A stretch of DNA of 5,395 nucleotides from Pseudanabaenales cyanobacterium. Its GTDB lineage: Bacteria; Cyanobacteriota; Cyanobacteriia; Phormidesmidales; Phormidesmidaceae. Each line of letters opens with the position of its first letter. Positions within the stretch are counted from its first letter, which is position 1. Location: assembly GCA_022360135.1 (NCBI GenBank), contig JAKSDM010000539.1:1-5395 (forward strand), in the 5' to 3' direction. The notes below the pieces were generated by a model, which worked only from the letters and a program-made list of their open reading frames with translations, searched no databases and was not told where the DNA came from. Below, in pieces: positions 1 through 5,395 of the stretch. The translations under genes and the position numbers were made by a program.

Positions 1-208
1 GTACTTTTAATTATTGATGGCATTCCTTACGCTTGGAGAGTAATCTAGAGAACCCTATAAGATTAGGATGGGTTTTAAAACTCAATCAATGCTTGATTCT
101 TTTATCGGAGAGATCAATACTTTCAGGGGATTTTAAAACAGGCCCTAGCAGGTTCACAATCCCCTCATGATTACGTCAGATCCTACCTCGGTAGGACTCG
201 TTTTAGGT
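1..208. other. Gene-free stretch with small inverted repeats
   Basis: I see no credible gene on either strand here. The stretch is AT-rich at its left end and has three inverted repeats. The first is a 6-bp AT-rich stem (84-89 with 93-98) followed by CTTTTAT, a weak terminator-like arrangement. The second is an 8-bp stem AGGGGATT/AATCCCCT (125-132 with 158-165) with a 25-base loop. The third is a 7-bp hairpin at 181-196, listed separately. The block TTTTAAAA appears at 73-80 and 131-138. The stretch may join the end of an upstream gene to the decayed gene that follows. None of the repeats matches an RNA family that I recognise. Confidence 0.4.
181..196. repeat. Perfect 7-bp hairpin, possible weak terminator or operator
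   Basis: TCCTACC and GGTAGGA form a perfect 7-bp inverted repeat around a 2-base centre. As RNA, the loop would need to open to four bases, leaving a 6-bp stem. ACTCGTTTTA follows, so there is a short run of four T's five bases after the stem. This could be a weak intrinsic terminator of something upstream, or a protein-binding palindrome. The sequence does not decide between them. Confidence 0.25.
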
Positions 209-271
209 TTGAAGCGCGATGAGAATCCTAAAGCGGCTGACTTTGATCCATCCGAAACGGGGACCTGGTGA

Positions 272-395
272 GCCAGTGTGATTGGCTTGGGGGTGCGGCT
301 AAAATGATTTCAAGTCCAAACAGGAGAGCGTTTCACCCTCCACAGAGCCTTTGATATGCTTCAGCATGACGGAAGAATTGTATTGTAACTGCTGA
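272..395 (+). pseudogene. Decayed C-terminal end of a DUF1822-type gene
   Basis: The frame starting at 272 reads ASVIGLGVRLK, a TGA at 305-307, then FQVQTGERFTLHRAFD. An in-frame TGA at 269-271 also precedes it. After about 355 a shift into the next frame gives FSMTEEL and a stop at 393-395. From memory, DUF1822 proteins end with a similar pattern: a hydrophobic strand, PGERFS-like residues, a strand, then a short TEDF-like end. Genes of this family are often found directly upstream of CHAT-WD40 genes in cyanobacteria, which matches the position here. Two stops, one of them a single change from TGG, and a frameshift mark it as broken. The match is short and rests on recall, so it could be chance similarity. 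An in-frame open stretch from 209 to 268 may be more of the same remnant, but I do not recognise it. Confidence 0.35.
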
Positions 396-397
396 TT

Positions 398-401
398 AGG
401 A
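398..401 (+). promoter_or_regulatory. Ribosome binding site of the CHAT-STAND-WD40 gene
   Basis: AGGA lies eight bases before the ATG at 410. The stop codon TAA at 386-388 is in the same frame, so no start further upstream is possible except within the last 21 bases. No other ATG, GTG or TTG in this frame lies between that stop and 410. Confidence 0.6.
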
Positions 402-409
402 AAATCAGG

Positions 410-3400
410 ATGAGCAGGCTAGTCGTTATCAATCTAGGCTCAGGCGACTTGCAACAGGGTTGTCCCAGCATTACTGCTCAAATTTCTCAACCTGAGGGCA
501 GTCGCCATTCAATGCAATTTCGGGGCAGTTTACCCCCGGCCCCAGCGATAGCCCGTCTCTATCAACGTTGGCAGTTGCTCTATGAAGCGTTTTATCAAAT
601 GCGCAGTTTGCGGTCTATCCGCGACTTCGAAATCGTCTCCAGCGGAATGATGACTCATTTTTCTGAGGTCGAATTCCGGCAGCTGTGCCAGCAGTTACAA
701 ATCCAAATCAATGCTTGGCTAACCTCAGAGGCGTTCCTCAATCTCGATCAGCAAGTGCGATCGCAGCTCAGCCCGGCTGAGGAAATTTGCTTCATTATTG
801 AAACCGACGATGACTATCTGCGGCGATTACCCTGGCATCAGTGGCGTTTTTTTCGGGACTATCGCAAGGCGGAATTGGTCTTGAGTCGACCAGAGTACAA
901 ACAGCGGCAAGCCTTACCGCCAAAAATTTTCCGCCAGAGAATCCGAATCTTGGCGATTTTGGGCAGTAGCGAAGGGATTGATCTCGATGCCGAGCGCAAG
1001 TTTCTGGAGGGGTTGCCGGATAGCGAGACCCAATTTCTAGTCAAGCCAGAGCGCCGGGAATTCAACACCCAGCTCTGGGATGAGGTGGGCTGGGACATCC
1101 TGTTTTTTGCCGGTCATAGTCAAACGGAAGGCGAAACCGGACGGCTGTATATCAATCAGCAGCAAACCCACAATAGCCTCACCATTGAAGAGTTAGAGGA
1201 AGGACTCAGCGCCGCTATTGACCGGGGGTTGAAGCTAGCGATTTTTAATTCCTGTGAGGGATTGGGATTGGCCAACGCCCTGGCGAAGTTGGATATCTCC
1301 CAGGTGATTGTGATGCGGGAGCCCGTGCCCAATCTGGTGGCGCAGGAATTTTTCAGATACTTTCTGACGGCCTTCGCTGGTCAACGATCGCCACTCTACC
1401 TGGCGGTGCAGGAAGCCCGCAGAAAACTGCAAGGACTAGAGGATCACTATCCGGTGGCCTCTTGGTTGCCCGTAATTTGCCAAAATCCCGCCTTAGAGCC
1501 GCTGACTTGGCTCCAGTTAGGCGGCGGGGCGCCGTGCCCCTATCGCAGCCTGGAAGCCTTCCGAGAGGAGGATGCGCCCTTCTTCCATGGGCGCGAGAGC
1601 GTAACTGAGCAACTGGTTTTGGCAGTGAAGAAAAAACCGTTAGTCTCTGTGATTGGGGCGTCTGGGAGCGGCAAATCGTCGGTGGTGTTCGCCGGACTGC
1701 TGCCCCGCTTAAGGGCCAGTATGGCCGTGCAGATCGTCGCCTTTCGTCCAGGGCAAAATCCGTTTGAGGCGCTGGCGGAGGCGCTGGCGCCGCTGTGGCG
1801 CCCGGACGCCAGTTGCCGCTCGGCTGAACTTGACCTGATCAGCCAGCTGCGACACGACGCTCAGGTCTTATGCGACATGATCGAAAGCATTGTCCAGCCA
1901 GGTTCTGGTCAGCGCCTGGTGTTGGTGGCGGACCAATTTGAGGAACTTTTCGTTTTATGCCCTAAAACAGAACGCCAACTCTTCTTGGATAGAATGCTGA
2001 GGGCGGTTAAAAAGGCCCCCATGTTCACCCTGGTCTTTACCTTACGGGCTGACTTTCTGGGCCAAGCGCTGGCTTATCCCCCCTTAGGAAAGGCCCTGCA
2101 GCATTGCCCGCCAACCCTTCTACTGGCCATGAATCGGGAGGAATTGGAGCGGGCCATTGTCCGCCCTGCGACGGAGATGAATGTACGATTGGAGAAGGGA
2201 TTGGCTAATCGATTGATGGATGAGGTTGACCATCAACCGGGACGGTTGCCCTTGCTGGAATTTACCCTGACGCAGCTGTGGTCAAACCAGAAGGATGGCT
2301 GGCTGTCGCATCAAGTCTATGAAGAGATTGGCGGCGTGGAGGAGGCGTTGGCCAACCATGCCGAGGCGGTGTACGCCCAGCTGAGCGCAGTGGACAGGAA
2401 GAGAGCGCAGCGGGTGTTCATGCAGTTAGTGTCGCCCGGGGAAGGGACAGAAGACACCCGCCGCTTAGCTACTCGCGAGGAGGTCAAGGAAGAAAACTGG
2501 GATTTGGTGATGCGCTTGGCGTCTTCCCGCCTGGTGGTCACTAACCGCAACGCCTCCACAGGGATTGAAACGGTGGAAATTGTCCATGAGGCGCTGATTA
2601 GAAGCTGGGGGCGTCTAGAGCAGTGGATGCGGGTGGGGGGTGAATTTCGCCGCTGGCAAGAGCAGCTAAGGGCGGCGATGCGTCAGTGGGAGAGTAACGG
2701 AGACAATGCCGATGACTTGTTACGAGGAAAACAGCTGAGTGACGCCGAAGATTGGCGGCTCAAACACCTAGAGGAACTGAGTAACCCGGAACGGGTTTTT
2801 ATTCAGCTGAGTCTGGAGCAGCGGCAGCATCAAATCAAGCAGGAAAAGCGCCGACAGCGGCTGACTCTCTCAGGGCTTGTGGTCGGTTTAGTATTCGCTA
2901 TCGGCCTGACGGGGGTGGCTTGGCTGCAAACGCAGAAAGCCCGAATCAATGAGATCAAAGTGATCGCGACGTTGTCAGAAGCGCTCTTTGCCTCAAATAA
3001 AAAGTTGGAGGCGCTCAAAGCAGCAATCAAGGCGAAGCAAAAACTGCAAACCTTAGGTGGGGCTGACCCAGACATCCAGGAGCAGGTTGAATTGGCGCTG
3101 CGGCGGACCATTTATGGGGTGGATGAGTACAACCGTTTGTCAGGGCATAGCAGTGGGGTTAACGGAGTTTCCTTCAGCCCCGACGGTGAGATGATCGCCT
3201 CGGCTTCTGAAGATAAGACCGTCAACCTTTGGCAGAGGGACGGAACATTGGTAAGCAACCTCCAGGGGCATAGCAATGTAGTTAAGGGAGTCGCCATCAG
3301 CCCCAACGGTGAGATGATCGCCTCAGCCAGTAAGGACAAGACCGTCAAACTCTGGACTCTAGACGGAACCTTGATACGCACTCTGCAGGGGCATGGCGAT

Positions 3401-4963
3401 GAGGTTGAGGAAGTGATTTTCAGCCCCGACGGTGAGATGATCGCCTCGTCTTCTGAAGATAAGACCATCAAACTCTGGGCTCTAGACGGAACCTTGATAC
3501 GTACTCTCCAGGGGCATAGCGCTGGAGTTGAGGGAGTCGCCTTCAGCCCCGACGGTGAGATGATCGCTTCGGCTTCTGAAGATAAGACCGTCAAACTCTG
3601 GACTCTAGACGGAACGTTGGTCAATACCCTGCAGGGACATGGAGATGAGGTTGAGGGGGTGGTTTTCAGCCCCGATGGTGAGATGATCGCCTCGGCTTCT
3701 GATGACAAGACCGTCAAACTCTGGACTCTAGACGGAACCTTGGTCAATACCCTGCAGGGGCATAGCGATGAGGTTGAGGAAGTGGTTTTCAGCCCCGATG
3801 GTGAGATGATTGTTTCGGCCAGTCAGGACAAGATGGTCAAACTCTGGCGGCGTGACGGCGCCTTGCTGAGTACGCTCCAGGGACATCATGACGCGGTTAA
3901 GGGAGTTGCCTTCAGCCCCGATGGTGAGATGATCGCTTCGGCCAGTCGGGACAACACCGTCAAATTCTGGAAGCGTGACAGCACCTTACTCAGTACTCTC
4001 CAGGGACATAGCGATGCGGTTAAGGGAGTTGCCTTCAGCCCCGACGGCCAGAGACTTGCTTCAGGGAGTGACGACAATACCGTCAAACTCTGGACTCTAG
4101 ACGGCGCATTGGCAGGCGTCCTCCAGGGGCATAGCGATGAGATTTGGCAAGTTGCCTTCAGCCCCGATGGTGAGATGATTGCTTCGGCTTCTGGGGACAG
4201 CACCATCAAACTCTGGCAGTGGGATGGCGCGTTGGCAGGCGTCCTGCAGGGGCATAGCGCTGGGGTTAACGGAATTTCTTTCAGCCCCGACGGTAACACG
4301 ATCGCCTCGGCTTCTGACGACAAAACTGTCAAACTCTGGACTCTGGACGGAACATTGGTGGGTACCTTCCGGGGACATCGTGATGAGGTTAACGGCGTTG
4401 CCTTTAGCCCCGACGGTAACACGATCGCCTCGGCTTCTGACGACAGAACCGTCAAACTCTGGACTCTAGATGGAACGTTGGCAGGCGTCCTGCAGGCGCA
4501 TAGCGATGAGATTTGGCAAGTTGCCTTCAGCCCCGATGGTGAGATGATTGCTTCGGCTTCTGGGGATAGAACCGTCAAACTCTGGAATTTAGACGGCGCG
4601 TTGGCAGGCGTCCTGCAGGGGCATAGCGCTGGGGTTAACGAAGTTTCATTTAGCCCCGACGGTAACACGATCGCCTCAGCTTCTGACGACAAGACCGTTA
4701 AACTCTGGCGGCGGGATGGCGCCTTGCTGACCACCCTCAATGGCCATAACGACGCGGTTAAGGGAGTTGCCTTCAGCCCCGATGGTCAGACCATTGCCTC
4801 GGCGAGTGTGGACAAGACGGTGATTCTGTGGGATTTGGAGCGGGTTCTAGATCTAGATAAGTTACTAGTGTACGGGTGCAATTGGATGCGCGATTATCTC
4901 AGAACTAATCCCCAGGTTAATCAGAGCGATCGCCGTCTCTGTGCTGGGATTGGAGATCGCTAG
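410..4963 (+). CDS. CHAT protease-nSTAND1 ATPase-WD40 membrane protein
   Basis: This 1517-residue protein joins a protease, an ATP switch and a sensor. Residues 1-120 form a conserved-looking N-terminal part. Residues about 125-370 are a CHAT domain (caspase-like, clan CD), with likely catalytic His236 in FFAGHS and Cys282 in FNSCEG. Residues about 378-740 are an nSTAND1 NTPase: the entry motif FFHGRE (391-396), Walker A GASGSGKS (416-423), Walker B LVLVADQFEE (503-512), LRADF (545-549), GRLPLLEFTLTQLW (611-624) and VHEALIRSW (725-733). A basic stretch (804-817) precedes one membrane helix at about 818-839, then a helical linker. Fourteen WD40 repeats fill 910-1483. The tail 1484-1517 (GCNWMRDYLRTN then SDRRLC) resembles the end of many cyanobacterial WD40 ATPases. 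All catalytic and nucleotide-binding motifs look intact. Known: STAND proteins oligomerise on ligand binding, and CHAT domains are proteases. Inferred: ligand sensing by WD40 unleashes CHAT. Substrate and trigger are unknown. The gene appears to stand alone, next to a broken DUF1822 gene. Confidence 0.95.
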   Translation: MSRLVVINLGSGDLQQGCPSITAQISQPEGSRHSMQFRGSLPPAPAIARLYQRWQLLYEAFYQMRSLRSIRDFEIVSSGMMTHFSEVEFRQLCQQLQIQINAWLTSEAFLNLDQQVRSQLSPAEEICFIIETDDDYLRRLPWHQWRFFRDYRKAELVLSRPEYKQRQALPPKIFRQRIRILAILGSSEGIDLDAERKFLEGLPDSETQFLVKPERREFNTQLWDEVGWDILFFAGHSQTEGETGRLYINQQQTHNSLTIEELEEGLSAAIDRGLKLAIFNSCEGLGLANALAKLDISQVIVMREPVPNLVAQEFFRYFLTAFAGQRSPLYLAVQEARRKLQGLEDHYPVASWLPVICQNPALEPLTWLQLGGGAPCPYRSLEAFREEDAPFFHGRESVTEQLVLAVKKKPLVSVIGASGSGKSSVVFAGLLPRLRASMAVQIVAFRPGQNPFEALAEALAPLWRPDASCRSAELDLISQLRHDAQVLCDMIESIVQPGSGQRLVLVADQFEELFVLCPKTERQLFLDRMLRAVKKAPMFTLVFTLRADFLGQALAYPPLGKALQHCPPTLLLAMNREELERAIVRPATEMNVRLEKGLANRLMDEVDHQPGRLPLLEFTLTQLWSNQKDGWLSHQVYEEIGGVEEALANHAEAVYAQLSAVDRKRAQRVFMQLVSPGEGTEDTRRLATREEVKEENWDLVMRLASSRLVVTNRNASTGIETVEIVHEALIRSWGRLEQWMRVGGEFRRWQEQLRAAMRQWESNGDNADDLLRGKQLSDAEDWRLKHLEELSNPERVFIQLSLEQRQHQIKQEKRRQRLTLSGLVVGLVFAIGLTGVAWLQTQKARINEIKVIATLSEALFASNKKLEALKAAIKAKQKLQTLGGADPDIQEQVELALRRTIYGVDEYNRLSGHSSGVNGVSFSPDGEMIASASEDKTVNLWQRDGTLVSNLQGHSNVVKGVAISPNGEMIASASKDKTVKLWTLDGTLIRTLQGHGDEVEEVIFSPDGEMIASSSEDKTIKLWALDGTLIRTLQGHSAGVEGVAFSPDGEMIASASEDKTVKLWTLDGTLVNTLQGHGDEVEGVVFSPDGEMIASASDDKTVKLWTLDGTLVNTLQGHSDEVEEVVFSPDGEMIVSASQDKMVKLWRRDGALLSTLQGHHDAVKGVAFSPDGEMIASASRDNTVKFWKRDSTLLSTLQGHSDAVKGVAFSPDGQRLASGSDDNTVKLWTLDGALAGVLQGHSDEIWQVAFSPDGEMIASASGDSTIKLWQWDGALAGVLQGHSAGVNGISFSPDGNTIASASDDKTVKLWTLDGTLVGTFRGHRDEVNGVAFSPDGNTIASASDDRTVKLWTLDGTLAGVLQAHSDEIWQVAFSPDGEMIASASGDRTVKLWNLDGALAGVLQGHSAGVNEVSFSPDGNTIASASDDKTVKLWRRDGALLTTLNGHNDAVKGVAFSPDGQTIASASVDKTVILWDLERVLDLDKLLVYGCNWMRDYLRTNPQVNQSDRRLCAGIGDR
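757..764. repeat. HIP1 palindrome GCGATCGC
   Basis: This perfect GCGATCGC octamer lies inside the CHAT coding region. The motif is heavily over-represented in many cyanobacterial genomes, and with the copy at 4926 it supports a cyanobacterial origin. Confidence 0.8.
3137..4858 (+). repeat. Fourteen tandem 123-bp WD40 repeat units
   Basis: Fourteen consecutive units of exactly 123 bp (41 codons) start at 3137 and then every 123 bases, the last at 4736. No insertion or deletion breaks the period. Each unit begins at the L of LQGH, followed by a variable segment, FSPDG, IASAS, a D, and VKLW near unit position 32. The structural tetrad residues are kept in all units: His at position 4, Ser at 22 and 24, Asp at 26, Trp at 32. 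Unit 12 has AH in place of GH. Only unit 14 has the classical WD dipeptide; the others have W followed by T, Q, A, R, K or N. Fourteen units fit two seven-bladed propellers. High DNA similarity between units points to recent amplification or gene conversion. Confidence 0.95.
4130..4566 (+). repeat. Three-unit higher-order duplication inside the WD40 array
   Basis: A 68-bp block at 4130-4197 (unit 9) recurs without a mismatch at 4499-4566 (unit 12), exactly 369 bp or three units away. The similarity continues into units 10 and 13, including a shared segment running from GGCGCGTTGG through the SAGVN codons. The last step of array growth was therefore probably a copy of several units together, or gene conversion between them, not single-unit addition only. 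Confidence 0.85.
4926..4933. repeat. HIP1 palindrome GCGATCGC
   Basis: Second perfect copy of the cyanobacterial HIP1 octamer, located in the codons for the conserved C-terminal tail of the WD40 protein. Confidence 0.8.
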
Positions 4964-4975
4964 CTTGAGGCGATC
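4955..4975 (+). terminator. Hairpin spanning the stop codon, possible terminator
   Basis: GATCGC (4955-4960) and GCGATC (4970-4975) form a 6-bp stem with a 9-base loop that contains the TAG stop. No T-run follows, only ACATAAAATAAATAG. Cyanobacterial transcripts often end without a clear U-tract, so a terminator role is possible but weakly supported. The stem may simply reflect the high frequency of GCGATC words in this genome. Confidence 0.2.
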
Positions 4976-5109
4976 ACATAAAATAAATAGGATAGGTTTG
5001 GCTGCCTAAGGCTTGAAGATAGGGTTCTAACCTGCGTAGCGCTATCCTGCCGGACTTTCTCAGTTTAAATTCGGACACCAAAATTAGTTCAGCAGATTCT
5101 TCAAGGTTT
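4964..5109. other. Spacer between the CHAT gene and phnF-like gene
   Basis: The 146 bases contain no gene I can support. AGGATAG (4989-4995) and CTATCCT (5042-5048) are an inverted pair 46 bases apart, and GCCTAAGGC (5004-5012) is a small palindrome. A promoter and an operator of the phnF-like gene would be expected here because HutC-type regulators often control themselves. TAAATT at 5066-5071 is a possible -10 box, but I see no good -35 box at the right distance, so I call no promoter. Confidence 0.4.
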
Positions 5110-5395
5110 ATGGCCCCCAGCGCCCCACCCCGCTATCAACAAATTGCCGATGAGCTGCGCCAAAATATTGAAGCGGCCGTCTATCAAGTTGGCGACCAGT
5201 TGCCCACCGAGGCGGAGTTGAGTAAGCGATTTGATGTGAATCGCCACACCCTGCGGCGGGCGATCGAAATTCTTCGTCAGGAAGGGTTGGTCCGGGTCGA
5301 TCGCGGGCGAGGCACGTTTGTCATGGCGGCTCCTATTGCTCTCACTATTGGCAAACGGGTACGCTACAACGAAATGCTCAAAGCCCAGGGCCTGA
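5110..5395 (+). CDS. phnF: PhnF-like GntR/HutC transcriptional regulator, 3' end outside window
   Basis: The first 95 residues of a GntR-family regulator are visible; the window ends one base into codon 96. Residues 8-71 form the winged helix-turn-helix: RYQQIADEL, then GDQLPTEAEL (28-37), the recognition helix region RFDVNRHTLRRAI (40-52), and the wing GLVRVDRGRGTFV (59-71). The segment NRHTLRRAI is, from memory, shared with Escherichia coli PhnF, and IALTIGKRVRYNEMLKAQG (76-94) fits the start of the HutC/UTRA effector domain. PhnF proteins are repressors tied to phosphonate or phosphate uptake and C-P lyase genes, so such genes may lie to the right (inference). AAGG at 5103-5106 is a weak, closely spaced ribosome site. 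The frame is open upstream to a TAG at 5020-5022 but has no ATG, GTG or TTG before 5110. Another HutC regulator is the main alternative. Confidence 0.85.
   Translation, partial: MAPSAPPRYQQIADELRQNIEAAVYQVGDQLPTEAELSKRFDVNRHTLRRAIEILRQEGLVRVDRGRGTFVMAAPIALTIGKRVRYNEMLKAQGL

Noticed and set aside
1..48. Possible C-terminal end of an upstream gene (VLLIIDGIPYAWRVI then TAG)
   Set aside because: Only fifteen codons are visible and I recognise no family, so an open frame of this length has no weight.
145..170. tRNA T-arm-like GGTTCACAATCC
   Set aside because: The flanking bases do not form the five-pair stem, and no anticodon arm or acceptor stem can be found nearby.
331..360. Promoter-like TTTCAC and TATGCT separated by 18 bases before the CHAT gene
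   Set aside because: The -35 box matches the consensus poorly and the elements fall within the presumed gene remnant, so the match is not better than chance.
4179..4469. 96-codon plus-strand frame within the WD40 array
   Set aside because: It overlaps the intact main gene in another frame and also repeats with the 123-bp period, so it is a by-product of the array.
3112..4740. Long open frames on the minus strand (3112-3747 and 3886-4740)
   Set aside because: They run opposite the WD40 array and are themselves 41-residue repeats, because one stop-free antisense unit has been copied along with the sense unit. Low-complexity Ser/Pro/Leu composition and no start-region signals make them shadows.
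3137..4858. CRISPR array
   Set aside because: The repeats are 123 bp, contiguous without spacers, in phase with codons, and encode WD40 units.
49..5028. Ten-base inverted pair AGAACCCTAT (49-58) and ATAGGGTTCT (5019-5028) flanking the CHAT gene
   Set aside because: Inverted 10-mers are expected by chance several times in a window of this size, the match does not extend, and no transposase or target duplication is present.

Overview
The window comes from a cyanobacterium. Two perfect copies of the palindrome GCGATCGC (HIP1) occur in 5.4 kb, and the large protein has an architecture and a C-terminal tail typical of filamentous cyanobacteria. The genus cannot be told from the sequence alone.

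Layout. Bases 1-208 hold no gene I can support, only a few small inverted repeats. Bases 272-395 look like the decayed C-terminal end of a DUF1822-type gene, with in-frame stop codons and a frameshift. Bases 410-4963 are one very large gene for a 1517-residue protein. In order it has a CHAT caspase-like protease domain with its His and Cys present, an nSTAND1-type ATPase switch with Walker A and B, one predicted membrane helix, fourteen 41-residue WD40 repeats (enough for two seven-bladed propellers), and a short tail with two cysteines. A 146-base spacer follows. At 5110 a GntR/HutC-family regulator that closely resembles PhnF begins and runs off the window end.

How it may work (inference from the families). 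The WD40 propellers would sense or bind a ligand, the STAND module would act as an ATP-dependent oligomerisation switch, and the CHAT domain would be the protease effector, all in one chain. Such proteins are proposed to act in signalling, regulated cell death or conflict with invaders, but nothing here identifies the trigger or the substrate. The architecture is already known in cyanobacteria.

The parts most worth a second look are the very regular, mosaic 123-bp WD40 repeat array, the apparent loss of the usual DUF1822 partner, and the possibility that the sensor lies across the membrane from the protease. The phnF-like gene is probably functionally unrelated to the CHAT gene and may begin a phosphonate or phosphate-linked locus to the right.
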